From: an uncultured Clostridia bacterium | Lineage (GTDB): Bacteria; Bacillota; Clostridia; TANB77; CAG-508 | DNA length: 64,000 bases | Reading direction: 5' to 3' | Assembly (NCBI GenBank): GCA_934120675.1 | Contig: CAKOUU010000004.1 | Location: forward strand, 36,732 to 100,731 | Part shown: piece by piece, positions 15,141-24,535 of the stretch | Layout of the letters: every line of letters begins with the position of its first letter | Numbering within the stretch: position 1 is the stretch's first letter | The notes under the pieces: model-generated | Told to the model about the DNA's origin: nothing | The model's database searches: none | What the model saw: only the letters and a program-made list of their open reading frames with translations | Position numbers and translations under genes: made by a program

Positions 15141-16148
15141 TTAGTAATCTAGCATCATTGCTTTTTTTACTTTTTTCATTGTTTCTTTTGCTACAGCTCT
15201 TGCTTTTTCTGTACCCTCCATTAGAATTTTATCAACTTCTTCTGGATGTGCTTCATAATATGCTCTTTTTTCTCTAATTGGTCTTAACTCTTCAATTATA
15301 TTTTTAGCTAGTTGTTTTTTACAAGCAACACAACCACGTTTTCCGGCTTTGCATTCTTCACATACTGTTTTTACATCTTCTTTTGGTGTAAATAAATTGT
15401 GATAATATGCAACCATACATATATCAGGATTTCCTGGATCATCTTTTTTTATTCTTGCTGGGTCTGTTACTGCACTCATAACTTTTTTAGTTATTTCTTC
15501 TTCACTATCTGATAAGTAAATTGCATTTCCTAATGATTTACCCATTTTTTCATTACCATCTAGTCCTTTTATTCTTTTTGAGTTTGATAGTACTGCTTTT
15601 GGTTCTTTTAAAACTCCTTCGCCATAGATACTGTTGAATTTTCTAACTATTTCTCTACATTGTTCTATTAGTGGTAATTGGTCTTCTCCAACTGGTACTA
15701 GTTCACCTTCAAATGTTGTTATATCTGCTGCCTGGCTTACTGGATATCCTAAAAATCCATATGTTACACTTTCCCCAAAGATGTCTCTTTTTTGTGCTAT
15801 TTCTGTTTTTACTGTTGGATTTCTTTCTAGTCTAGCAATTGTAACCAAATTTGAGTAAAACACCGTTAATTCAGCTGTTTCTGGTATCATTGACTGTATA
15901 TAAATTGTTGTTTTTTTAGGATCTATTCCTACTGATAAGTAATCCATTGCAACTTCTCTTACATTTTTTCTAACTTTTTCTGGATTATTAAAATTATCTG
16001 TAAGTGCTTGTACATCTGCTATTAATATAAATGGATCATATTCTGGATTATCTTGCATTTCTACTCTTGTTTTTAGTGATCCAAAATAGTGCCCTATGTG
16101 TAATTTCCCTGTTGGTCTGTCTCCTGTTAATACTCTCTTTTTTTCCAT
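15141..16148 (-). CDS. trpS: Tryptophanyl-tRNA synthetase
   Basis: 335 residues from the ATG at 16148. Class I signature HIGH-type motif GKLHIGHYFGS near the N-terminus and KMGKSLGN (KMSKS type) near residue 200. The insertion with CEECKAGKRGCVACKK is a four-Cys cluster seen in a subset of bacterial TrpRS and may bind metal. I chose 16148 because AAGGG is 12 nt upstream; the alternative ATG at 16160 follows AAGGG with no spacing. No T-box or trp leader is visible in the 117-nt upstream gap. Confidence 0.95.
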   Translation of the reverse strand: MEKKRVLTGDRPTGKLHIGHYFGSLKTRVEMQDNPEYDPFILIADVQALTDNFNNPEKVRKNVREVAMDYLSVGIDPKKTTIYIQSMIPETAELTVFYSNLVTIARLERNPTVKTEIAQKRDIFGESVTYGFLGYPVSQAADITTFEGELVPVGEDQLPLIEQCREIVRKFNSIYGEGVLKEPKAVLSNSKRIKGLDGNEKMGKSLGNAIYLSDSEEEITKKVMSAVTDPARIKKDDPGNPDICMVAYYHNLFTPKEDVKTVCEECKAGKRGCVACKKQLAKNIIEELRPIREKRAYYEAHPEEVDKILMEGTEKARAVAKETMKKVKKAMMLDY

Positions 16149-16277
16149 CTTTATTTTCATCCCTTCATTCGTTCATCATCATTCAAATTTTCTGTCTGCC
16201 AAATCTAGGCATTTATGTAGAAATTATACCATATTGGGGTTAAAAATTCAATTAAAATCTCATGTTTCTGTAAATTT

Positions 16278-17024
16278 TTATACAATTTCTAAAATATCTC
16301 TTGAAATTGTTGCTATAAGTTCACTTGCGTTTGATATTTCCTTTGTAAAAATGCCTATTAAATATGTGTTTTTTCCATATACTATTCCATAATCGTGAAC
16401 ATACCCATTGTAACTTCCATATTTGTGTGCAATATCAATGTCTGTAACATATTTTTTTAAATACATATACTCTGAAGATTTTTTCATATCTTCTATCAAT
16501 TCTTGATATTTTCCCAAGTTATTAAATAAATATTTTAAAACATCTAATCCATATTCCGCTGAAATAATATTTTCTTTATAAAATTTTTCTGGTAATTCTA
16601 CACTTGTATATTTAGCAAATTCTTTTCTATATATTTTTTTACCACCTAATCCATCTGCTAAAATATTTGTTGCGGTATTGTCACTATTTATTATCATTTC
16701 CTTTAATAAAGTTTTAATTGCTATACTATCTCCAACTTTACAATTATTAGTTATAAGCCCGTTTCCTGCTTCGAAATCTTCAGCTTTATATACAAATCCC
16801 ATGTTTGGATTTATTTCTTTATTATTTATTTTTTCATAATATAACATCGCAATTTGCACTTTAGTAGTGCTTGCTGCAACAAACCATTTTTCTTTATTAT
16901 AAAAGTAATATTTATTTGTGTTCAAATTATAATAAAAAAATGCAAAATTGTCTCTATTTAATTCGTTTTCATTGATTTTTTTATTTATTAGTTTTTTTAC
17001 ATTTTTGTCCTCTAATTTTTCCAT
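16278..17024 (-). CDS. Class A beta-lactamase-like serine hydrolase, no signal peptide
   Basis: 248 residues from the ATG at 17024, five nt after GGAGG. The serine beta-lactamase/PBP fold is shown by SxxK (AASTTKVQIA, near residue 55), SDN (NSDNTATN) and a KTG-like KYG in AHKYGSYNGYVHDYG. It belongs to the Beta-lactamase2 group (PF13354-like). There is no signal peptide or membrane helix, unusual for a drug-degrading enzyme, so it may be a cytosolic peptidase or esterase of unknown substrate. The usual omega-loop Glu could not be placed. It is divergent to the broken dapA. Confidence 0.8.
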   Translation of the reverse strand: MEKLEDKNVKKLINKKINENELNRDNFAFFYYNLNTNKYYFYNKEKWFVAASTTKVQIAMLYYEKINNKEINPNMGFVYKAEDFEAGNGLITNNCKVGDSIAIKTLLKEMIINSDNTATNILADGLGGKKIYRKEFAKYTSVELPEKFYKENIISAEYGLDVLKYLFNNLGKYQELIEDMKKSSEYMYLKKYVTDIDIAHKYGSYNGYVHDYGIVYGKNTYLIGIFTKEISNASELIATISRDILEIV

Positions 17025-17154
17025 ATATGCCTCCAACTTATAAACAGTAATTTTTTTGTTTTTACGAAATATATTATATCATACTTTATTTTTTGTAGCA
17101 TATTAAATGTTGCATAAAATATAATTTTTGTAAAAATGAAAGGAAAATGATTTT

Positions 17155-17998
17155 ATGAAAAAAATTTTGTTTAAAGGTGCAGGTTCTGCTGTACCAACAC
17201 CATTTAATGAAAATGGTATAAACTTAAAAGAATTTGAAAAATTTTTACAATTTCAAATTGATAATGATATTGATGCTTTAATTGTTTGTGGTACAACAGG
17301 TGAAAGTGCAACAATGACAAAAGAAGAAAAAATTGATATTATAAAATGTGCTGTTGAAGTTGCACATAAAAATGAAACTTCTACACGAAAAATACCTATA
17401 ATTGCTGGAACTGGTTCAAATAACACCAAAGAAGCAATTGAGATGTCAAAAATTGCTGAATCTTTAGGTGTTGACGGTGTTTTAGTTGTTACTCCATATT
17501 ACAACAAAACAACTCAAAAAGGGTTAATTGCACACTATAAAACCATTGCTGAAAATATTAATACTCCTATTGTTTTATATAATGTTCCTAGTAGAACTGG
17601 AATGAATATTGAGCCAGAAACCTGTTTAGAACTTTCAAAAATTGATAATATTGTTGCTATAAAAGAAGCAAGCCGGAAATATTTCACAAGTTGCAGAAAT
17701 TGCTCATTTGTGCGGGGATAATTTACATATTTACTCTGGCAATGATGACCAAGCAATTCCTATTTGTTCTTTGGGTGGTTTGGGTGTTATTTCTGTTTTA
17801 TCAAATATTAAACCAAAGTTCACACATGATATGGTTTGGAATTTTTTAAATGGTGATGTTGAAACGGCTAAAAATATGCAATTAGAAAGTATTCCTTTGA
17901 TAAATGATTTGTTTGCTAAAGTTAATCCTATTCCTGTTAAAGCTGCTTTGAATAAAATGGGCTTTGAGTTTGGCAGTACTAGACTGCCTTTGAAATAA
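17155..17998 (+). pseudogene. dapA: dapA (dihydrodipicolinate synthase) with a frameshift
   Basis: The first 173 codons encode a normal DapA: GxxGSAVPTPF start, CGTTGESATMT pyruvate/ASA-binding motif, YNVPSRTG with the catalytic Tyr, and IKEAS with the Schiff-base Lys. At 17673-17674 an extra C (AGCCGG for AGCGG) shifts the frame; the first frame stops at 17719-17721. The rest of the protein (GNISQVAEIAHLCGDNLHIY on to the end at 17998) continues in another frame. Removing one C restores about 281 residues, close to the usual 290. The enzyme makes the first lysine/DAP intermediate and is normally essential for the wall, so either a second copy exists or this is a sequencing error. Confidence 0.85.
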
Positions 17999-18042
17999 AA
18001 ATAGGGATTGGAGACCCGTCCCCCAATCCCTATTTTTATTTC
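17992..18042. terminator. Bidirectional terminator hairpin, REP family A
   Basis: A perfect 20-bp stem (17992-18011 with 18023-18042) and an 11-nt loop AGACCCGTCCC, flanked by A- and T-runs. It overlaps the stop codons of both convergent genes, dapA and mutS. The loop sequence recurs in at least five other hairpins in the window. Confidence 0.9.
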
Positions 18043-20642
18043 ATTTTTTCTTTTATTCTAACCAAAGTATTCAAAGCATCAATTGGTGTCAACTCATTCA
18101 AATTAACCTTATCTATCTCGTGAGCAATTTCTGCCAACTTATAATTAAACATATCAAATTGTCCCTCGACAGCCTTCTTACTTTCCTGTTTTTTACCAGT
18201 TAAGATATTCTTTTTTTCTAAACCTCTTAAAATTTCATCAGCCTTTTGTGTTACAGCCTTTGGCACACCTGCTAAACGCGCAACATGGATTCCATAACTT
18301 TCGTCTGTTCCACCTGGTATAATTTTTCTTAAAAAGATAATATCTTCTCCTTTTTCTTTAACTGCAATGTTGTAATTTTTTACACCTTCTAGTTTTTCTT
18401 CTAGTTCTGTTAATTCGTGATAATGTGTCGCAAATAATGTTTTTGCTCCACATTTTTCTTTATCTGCAATGTATTCTGCAACAGCCCAAGCAATTGAAAG
18501 TCCGTCATATGTTGATGTTCCTCTTCCTATTTCGTCTAATATTACTAAACTATTTGATGTTGCTTCTTTAAGAATTGTTGCAACTTCCATCATTTCTACC
18601 ATAAATGTACTTTGTCCCATACTTAAGTCGTCTGATGCTCCAACCCTTGTAAAGATTTTGTCTACAACACCTATATGTGCTTCTGATGCTGGTACAAATG
18701 AGCCTACTTGTGCCATTAATGTAATTAATGCAACCTGTCTCATATATGTTGATTTACCAGCCATGTTAGGTCCTGTTATAATTGATAATCTATTTTCTTT
18801 TTTATCAAGATATGTATCATTTTCAACAAATACACCTGTTCCAAGCATTTTATCTATTACAGGATGTCTTCCTCCTTTAATATCTAAAATTCCTGAATCA
18901 TCTACTTCTGGCATACAATAATTCAAATCTTCTGCAACTGTTGCAAATGATGTAAGTACATCTAATATTGATACAATATTTGCTGATTTTTGTAGTCTTT
19001 TTACATTTTTAGCAATTTCGTCTCTTATTTGTACAAAAGCATTATATTCTAAGTTTACCACTTTTTCTTCTGCTCCAAGTATTTGATTTTCTAGTTTTTT
19101 CAAATCTTCTGTTATAAATCTTTCTGCATTTGTTAATGTTTGTTTTCTAACAAATCTTTCAGGCACTTGATCTAAATATGATTTTGTAACTTCTATAAAA
19201 TATCCAAATACTTTATTAAATCCAACTTTTAAATTTTTAATTCCCGTTTTTTCTCTTTCTTCTGCCTCTAATTGAATTATCCAATTTTTGCCCTCTGTTG
19301 TAGCAGTCTTTAACTTGTCTATTTCTTCATCATATCCAAGTTTGATAATTCCACCGTCTTTTACTGTCATTGGTGGGTCTTCTACTATTGATTTATCAAC
19401 AAGTTCATAGATGTCTTGTAATTCATCTAAGTTTTCATATAAATCTTTAAGCATAGGAGAATTTACATTTGATAACACTTTTTTCAAATCCGGCAATTTT
19501 GATAATGAATTTTTCAATGTTATCATATCTCTTGCATTTGCATTACCATAAGCCATTTTACCTGCAAGACGTTCAATGTCATATACTTTTTTAAGATTTT
19601 CTACAACATCTCCTCTTAAAATAACATCATCTTTTAATTCTTTTACAGACTCAAGTCTTCTATTAATTTCTGTTGTATCTATAAGCGGGTCATTAAGCCA
19701 TCTCCTTAAAGCTCTTCCACCCATTGAAGTTGACGTTTTATCAAGCACCCATAAAAGTGTTCCCTTTTTAGATTTATCTCTCATTTTTTCAGTTATTTCA
19801 AGGTTTCTTCTTGCATTGATATCAAGTGACATATATTTTGAAATATTATAAACTGTTATCTTGTTGATGTGGTCAAGTGTAGTCATTTGAGTTTGTTCAA
19901 TATATTCAATTAACGCATTTATTGAACAAACTGCCAATGTTTTATCTGCAATGTTTTCTATTTCTTTTTGATTACTATCAACAAAATTAAATCTATATCT
20001 TATTTTTTCCACATCATCTGTAAAAAATTTATCATTAAATCTTGTAATATATGAGTCAAATCTTTCTTTTATCTTGTCCATTTCTTCTTGGCAATTTGAC
20101 ATCATACTATTTATTACAAGTTCTGATGGCATATATCTTGCAATTTCGTCTAGAACTAATGGGAAGTTTTGGTTGTCCTTTATTTCTGCAGAATAAAATT
20201 CACCTGTTGAAATGTCACATACACTAATTCCAAAATAAATTCCAGATTTAAAAATTGACATTATAAAATTATTTTTTCTTTCTTCTAGCATATTACTATC
20301 AACTACAGTTCCGGGTGTTACAACTCTTATAACACCTCTTTTTACTATTCCTTTTGCAGTTTTTGGGTCTTCTAATTGTTCGCATATTGCAACTTTGTAG
20401 CCTTTTGCAATTAATCTTGATATGTATATTTCTGCTGCATGATGTGGAATACCACACATTGGTGCTCTTTCTTCTTGTCCACAGTCTTTTCCTGTTAATG
20501 TTAATTCTAATTCTCTTGATGCTGTTACTGCATCGTCAAAGAACATTTCATAAAAGTCTCCTAGTCTATAAAATAGGATGCAGTCTTTGTATTGTTCTTT
20601 TGTTTCAAGATATCTTTGCATCATTGGTGAAAATTCTGCCAT
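18036..20642 (-). CDS. mutS: DNA mismatch repair protein MutS
   Basis: 868 residues from the ATG at 20642 (GGGAGTAATAAAT upstream). The mismatch-sensing motif GDFYEMF lies in domain I. The C-terminal ATPase has Walker A GPNMAGKST, Walker B LVILDEIGRGTST and the conserved ATHYHEL switch. It binds base mismatches and starts repair with MutL, which is not in this window. It is the last gene of a miaB-(20698-21483)-mutS run and ends in the shared hairpin with dapA. Confidence 0.98.
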   Translation of the reverse strand: MAEFSPMMQRYLETKEQYKDCILFYRLGDFYEMFFDDAVTASRELELTLTGKDCGQEERAPMCGIPHHAAEIYISRLIAKGYKVAICEQLEDPKTAKGIVKRGVIRVVTPGTVVDSNMLEERKNNFIMSIFKSGIYFGISVCDISTGEFYSAEIKDNQNFPLVLDEIARYMPSELVINSMMSNCQEEMDKIKERFDSYITRFNDKFFTDDVEKIRYRFNFVDSNQKEIENIADKTLAVCSINALIEYIEQTQMTTLDHINKITVYNISKYMSLDINARRNLEITEKMRDKSKKGTLLWVLDKTSTSMGGRALRRWLNDPLIDTTEINRRLESVKELKDDVILRGDVVENLKKVYDIERLAGKMAYGNANARDMITLKNSLSKLPDLKKVLSNVNSPMLKDLYENLDELQDIYELVDKSIVEDPPMTVKDGGIIKLGYDEEIDKLKTATTEGKNWIIQLEAEEREKTGIKNLKVGFNKVFGYFIEVTKSYLDQVPERFVRKQTLTNAERFITEDLKKLENQILGAEEKVVNLEYNAFVQIRDEIAKNVKRLQKSANIVSILDVLTSFATVAEDLNYCMPEVDDSGILDIKGGRHPVIDKMLGTGVFVENDTYLDKKENRLSIITGPNMAGKSTYMRQVALITLMAQVGSFVPASEAHIGVVDKIFTRVGASDDLSMGQSTFMVEMMEVATILKEATSNSLVILDEIGRGTSTYDGLSIAWAVAEYIADKEKCGAKTLFATHYHELTELEEKLEGVKNYNIAVKEKGEDIIFLRKIIPGGTDESYGIHVARLAGVPKAVTQKADEILRGLEKKNILTGKKQESKKAVEGQFDMFNYKLAEIAHEIDKVNLNELTPIDALNTLVRIKEKMK

Positions 20643-20670
20643 ATTTATTACTCCCTTTCTTATTTTTTCT

Positions 20671-20696
20671 GTCAAAAAGGGCATCCCCTTTTTGAC
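20671..20696. terminator. Hairpin between mutS and upstream gene
   Basis: GTCAAAAAGGG and CCCTTTTTGAC form a perfect 11-bp stem around CATC. It starts 2 nt after the stop of the 20698-21483 gene. No good T-run follows, so partial termination or mRNA protection is more likely than full termination. Confidence 0.55.
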
Positions 20697-20697
20697 A

Positions 20698-21483
20698 TTA
20701 TCTTTCTTTATTTAATTCCTTATAATTTTCTATTTGTCTCATTTTTCCTTCTTTTAATTCTTGTATTTCTTTTTTTGATATTTCATCATCTTCAAATAGT
20801 GCCTTACTTTTAAGTTCTCTTATTAACTCCTTTTGAAATGTTACATATACTTTATCTGTTAAATGTGGAAAATTATAAATTCTTCCTAAATCCTCTATAT
20901 ATTCTAAGTCAGAAATACGTTCAATTTCTTTAAATTTTGTCAATTCCATATATTGTTCTTTTGGCATTATTATATTTTTGGTATAATCTATTATATAAAG
21001 CTTATTTTTAACTTTATACTCTAATATAGAATGTAAAGCTTTTATATCCGCTATCACTTCATATCCTGTAACTATATTCGATTCTGGTACTCCAAAAGAT
21101 AATTCAAGAGTTCTTGTGTGACATTTGTGGTGCCTTTTATCTGTTTTAAGTTCTTTTTTAAATTTTTCAATATCAGTAATATCAGATAATTCATTGAATG
21201 TATATATTTTTCCTTTTATTTCATATTCATATTGTTTTGTTTCTTTGTTATATTTAATATTTGAATAATTTATGCCATATTGTTCATCAAATGTCTTTTT
21301 TACTAAATCTATAAATAATTCCTTTTGCTCTGTTAATGTATATACATCAATTAGTTCTATTATCAAACTTGTTTTCTCGTCTGCTATCTTTTCTTTTTTT
21401 ATATTATAAAAATCTGGAAATAACATATCATATGTATTTTTATTTATTCCATTTTTATAATATTTAGAATTTTTATTAACCAT
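20698..21483 (-). CDS. Unknown protein with a possible transglutaminase-like core
   Basis: 261 residues, no membrane helix or signal. The central part carries KCHTRTLELSFGVPESNIV with Cys121, then LHSILEYK with His151, then YIIDYTKN with Asp166. Order, spacing and local sequence resemble the Cys-His-Asp core of transglutaminase-like cysteine enzymes (compare GIPARxVxGY, H-x-W-x-E and D-x-T). The N-terminal 110 residues and the Lys/Glu-rich C-terminus are unassigned. It overlaps the miaB stop by 8 nt, so it is translationally coupled. This is a motif reading, not a firm family call. Confidence 0.6.
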   Translation of the reverse strand: MVNKNSKYYKNGINKNTYDMLFPDFYNIKKEKIADEKTSLIIELIDVYTLTEQKELFIDLVKKTFDEQYGINYSNIKYNKETKQYEYEIKGKIYTFNELSDITDIEKFKKELKTDKRHHKCHTRTLELSFGVPESNIVTGYEVIADIKALHSILEYKVKNKLYIIDYTKNIIMPKEQYMELTKFKEIERISDLEYIEDLGRIYNFPHLTDKVYVTFQKELIRELKSKALFEDDEISKKEIQELKEGKMRQIENYKELNKER

Positions 21484-22894
21484 TTATCTCACCTTTCAAA
21501 TACCACATATGTTCAGAAACTATTTTAAGTTCAACCATATTTCCAATCAAGTTTTTATCACCTTCAAAAATAACAACTTTGTTGCTATCAGTTCTACCAG
21601 TAAGCATATCAGCATTATTTTTACTAGTACCTTCAACTAAAACTTTTTGTGTAGTTCCAACATATTTTTGATTATTTTCTGCAATTTGGCTTTCAACTAA
21701 GGCTTTTAATTTATTAAATCTTATATGTTTTTGTTCTTCTGGAACTTGATTTTCCATTCTATTACCAGGTGTTCCAACTCTTCTTGAATAAATAAACATA
21801 TACACTTGCTCGAATTTTACTTTTTCTACCACATCTAGTGTGTCTTCAAACTCTTCATCTGTTTCACCTGGAAAACCTACAATTATATCTGTTGATAATG
21901 TTAAGTTTGGAATTCCTGCTTTCATTTTTTCTACCAAGTTTAAATATTGTTCCTTAGTATATTTTCTGTTCATTTCTTTTAATACTTTTGTATTTCCAGA
22001 CTGTAGTGGCAAGTGTACTAATTTGCATACTTTATCACATTCTGCAATTGCTTTTATAACATCATCTGTAAAATCCTTTGGATGTGGTGATACAAATCTG
22101 ATTCTTTCTATTCCTTCTATTTTGTTTACTGCTCTTAGTAATGTTGCAAATGAATTTACTCCTTCATATTCTTCAAATTCTATGCCTTTTTCTCTTTCTA
22201 CTCTTAAATATGAATTTACATTTTGACCTAAAAGTGTAATTTCTTTATATCCTTGTTTTGCAAGTTCCCTTACTTCTTCAATTATTGCTCTGGGTTCTCT
22301 ACTTCTTTCTCTTCCACGAACATATGGAACTATACAATAACTACAAAAGTTATTACATCCATTCATTATTGTTACAGAGGCTTTTATTCTACTATCTCTT
22401 TTTATTGGTAATCCTTCATATACTTTTCCATCTATGTCTAGTATATCTTCTAGTTTGGTTTTATTTTCTATGACTTCATATAAATCTTGTGGAAATTTAT
22501 GTAGCGTGTGTGTTCCAAATATTATGTCAGTATATGGATAGCTTTCTTTTATTTTGTCTGTAATGTGTTTTTCTTGCATCATGCATCCACCAATTGCTAT
22601 AATTGTTCCACGTTCTTCTTTTATTTTTTTAAGTTCTCCTAATTTTCCAAATAATTTATCTTCTGCATTTTCTCTTACACAACATGTGTTAAACAATGCT
22701 AGGTCTGCTTCTTTTTGATTTTCTGTTTTTGTATAACCCATTTCTTCTAACATTCCACATAATTTTTCTGAGTCATTTTCATTTAATTGACATCCCATTG
22801 TTAGTATACTATATTTTAGGTTTTTATTTTCATTTATTTTCTTTACTTTTTCTATATATTCTTTTTGTAAATTTATTTCGTTTTCTGTTTTCAT
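21476..22894 (-). CDS. miaB: tRNA-2-methylthio-N6-dimethylallyladenosine synthase
   Basis: 472 residues: N-terminal UPF0004 domain with three cluster-binding Cys (in TMGCQLNE, NTCCVREN and IGGCMMQ), radical-SAM motif CNNFCSYCIVPYVRGRERSR, and a C-terminal TRAM domain (about 395-470). The enzyme adds a methylthio group to i6A37 of tRNAs reading UNN codons, using two Fe-S clusters and SAM. The VPYVRGRERSR sequence favours MiaB over MtaB or RimO. It is first in the operon with the gene at 20698-21483 and mutS. Confidence 0.96.
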   Translation of the reverse strand: MKTENEINLQKEYIEKVKKINENKNLKYSILTMGCQLNENDSEKLCGMLEEMGYTKTENQKEADLALFNTCCVRENAEDKLFGKLGELKKIKEERGTIIAIGGCMMQEKHITDKIKESYPYTDIIFGTHTLHKFPQDLYEVIENKTKLEDILDIDGKVYEGLPIKRDSRIKASVTIMNGCNNFCSYCIVPYVRGRERSREPRAIIEEVRELAKQGYKEITLLGQNVNSYLRVEREKGIEFEEYEGVNSFATLLRAVNKIEGIERIRFVSPHPKDFTDDVIKAIAECDKVCKLVHLPLQSGNTKVLKEMNRKYTKEQYLNLVEKMKAGIPNLTLSTDIIVGFPGETDEEFEDTLDVVEKVKFEQVYMFIYSRRVGTPGNRMENQVPEEQKHIRFNKLKALVESQIAENNQKYVGTTQKVLVEGTSKNNADMLTGRTDSNKVVIFEGDKNLIGNMVELKIVSEHMWYLKGEING

Positions 22895-22960
22895 TTTTTA
22901 TCATTTTCCTTCCTTAAGTTATATTTTTAATTCTATTTCATTATTTTATTAACTTGCTAT

Positions 22961-22989
22961 ATTTTATTATATTTTGTCGCTTTTTGCAA
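22961..22989 (-). promoter_or_regulatory. Probable promoter of miaB operon
   Basis: Minus-strand TTGCAA (22984-22989) and TAAAAT (22961-22966), 17-nt spacer, about 67 nt before miaB. Confidence 0.5.
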
Positions 22990-23028
22990 GGTTTTTAGAA
23001 ATGTTTATGTAACGTTTCTCTTCTATTA

Positions 23029-23501
23029 TTACAATTCACAACTCCAAAAAATTTTGTATGCAAGTTGTCCCCCTTAAGGGTTATATATATTTTATATTGT
23101 ATTCGTTTGATTGAAGTGAAAAATAGAAAATCTTAAATAAAAAACTGAGGAATGCTCACGACAAAAATGTATATATGTATATGATTTGAAACATTTTCTC
23201 GGTTCAATACGCAACATAAGAATTTCTAAAATAAATTGATGGATAATTCCACTTAGTCCTCGCTTCGCTCGACGTGAACGCTTTCCATAAATTTATTTAA
23301 GAAATTCTAATATTGCTCTAATCACATTCGAAAAGTTTAAAATCATATACATATATACATTTTTGACCTGAGTGAGAGAGGCTCAGTTTGATATTTTAGA
23401 TTTTCTTTTTAAACGTAATGAACAGGATACAATATCAAATATATATAACCCTTAAGGGGGGCAACTTGCACACAAAAATTTTCTTAGACTGTGAATTGTA
23501 A
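23029..23501. repeat. 473-bp nested imperfect palindrome
   Basis: Two arms of about 230 bp can be aligned along nearly their whole length as inverse complements. They start with TTACAATTCACA at both tips and include exact or near-exact blocks such as CCCTTAAGGGTTATATATAT, AAAATGTATATATGTATATG and AGAATTTCT. The centre is near 23265 in CCTCGCTTCGCTCGACG. There is no open reading frame of note and no obvious target duplication. It accounts for most of the 679-nt gap between miaB and the DUF308 gene. It resembles a large MITE-like or non-autonomous inverted-repeat element, or DNA for a long hairpin RNA. Confidence 0.85.
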
Positions 23502-23573
23502 CCTTGTATTTTGTTAAAGTTCAATAAGAAAAAGAGAATCTTCATTTTTGAAAATTCTCTTTCTAATTTTAAA

Positions 23574-24110
23574 TTAATCTTTCATATAATTATCTATTTT
23601 CTTCATAAATATTATTCTATCGATAATATCTAATATACCATAGATTACTATTATAATTCCCATTGTTGTAAGCACTATATCTTTATTGATTAAGATTATA
23701 ATACCTGCAAGCATCATAAGTAATGAAAATAATACTGATGCTGTCCAATATGGTGATTTAACTTGTTTCCATACTAAAGCAGTTTGGAAATCCATAACTC
23801 CAGCCGCAATTATCCATATTCCTAATATAATTCTGAATAATGATAAAATTGCATCTGATGCAAATATTACTATAACACCAAAAATTACAGAAATTAATGC
23901 AATTGTTAATAAATAATCTTCTTTTGTTTCTGAAGTATAATATTCTACTAATTTTAGGACTCCCATTGCAATAAATACTATTCCAAGTATTATTGAAATT
24001 GCACCTAAAGTTTCATTTGGTTTTGCTATAAGTAGTGCTCCAAATAGTACAAATATTAGTGAAATAACTATGTCTGTCCAACTTGATCTTTTCAAAAACT
24101 TTTCAACCAT
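23574..24110 (-). CDS. DUF308/HdeD-like membrane protein
   Basis: 178 residues from the ATG at 24110 (GAGGGAGTAGCC upstream), with six regular hydrophobic helices in three pairs. Each pair follows the Gly-rich pattern of the DUF308/HdeD family (for example SIILGIVFIAMGVLKLVE and IILGIWIIAAGVMDF). The family is linked to acid or envelope stress in some bacteria, but the clostridial members are uncharacterised. It lies downstream of rpmF with a strong terminator between, so it is probably its own unit. Confidence 0.85.
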   Translation of the reverse strand: MVEKFLKRSSWTDIVISLIFVLFGALLIAKPNETLGAISIILGIVFIAMGVLKLVEYYTSETKEDYLLTIALISVIFGVIVIFASDAILSLFRIILGIWIIAAGVMDFQTALVWKQVKSPYWTASVLFSLLMMLAGIIILINKDIVLTTMGIIIVIYGILDIIDRIIFMKKIDNYMKD

Positions 24111-24201
24111 GGCTACTCCCTCACTTTCTTTTGTATTTTCATACATAATATCACAATAGTAAAAAAAAGTACACATATTTCGAAAAAATTTTACAAAAAA
24201 A

Positions 24202-24232
24202 TACAAAAAAAAAATAGCACTATAATGTGCTA
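24202..24232 (-). terminator. Terminator of rpmF
   Basis: TAGCAC-TATAAT-GTGCTA hairpin (24215-24232) followed on the minus strand by a run of nine T, just after the rpmF stop codon. Confidence 0.8.
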
Positions 24233-24241
24233 CTAAAATAC

Positions 24242-24433
24242 TTATGCATTTTCAGTTTCTTTTTTTGTTACTACTTGTTTTCCATCATAGTATCCACAGT
24301 TTGAGCAAACTCTATGTGGCATTACAGGTTCTTTACAATTTGGGCAAGTAGCAAATTTTGGTTCTTCTTTTTTCCATGTTGATCTTTTTGAATGTGTTCT
24401 TGCTTTTGACCATCTTCTTTTTGGTTGTGCCAT
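24242..24433 (-). CDS. rpmF: Ribosomal protein L32
   Basis: 63 residues, opening with the L32 signature MAQPKRRWSKARTHSKRS, and a four-Cys zinc ribbon (CPNCKEP...CSNCGYY). It belongs to the large ribosomal subunit. The Cys ligands are all kept, so this is the zinc-containing form. The usual upstream partner DUF177 (yceD) is absent; carD lies upstream instead. Confidence 0.97.
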   Translation of the reverse strand: MAQPKRRWSKARTHSKRSTWKKEEPKFATCPNCKEPVMPHRVCSNCGYYDGKQVVTKKETENA

Positions 24434-24535
24434 TTCTATTCCCCCCTTGCTAAAAGATATATATTTTATATCTGTTTGAAATTTTTATCATTTTTTGCAC
24501 TATAAAATTATACAAGTAATTTTTGTATTTGTCAA

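Noticed and set aside
23029..23501. Structured RNA gene such as RNase P, SRP or 6S RNA
   Set aside because: The whole region is one self-complementary palindrome and none of the conserved cores of those RNAs could be seen.
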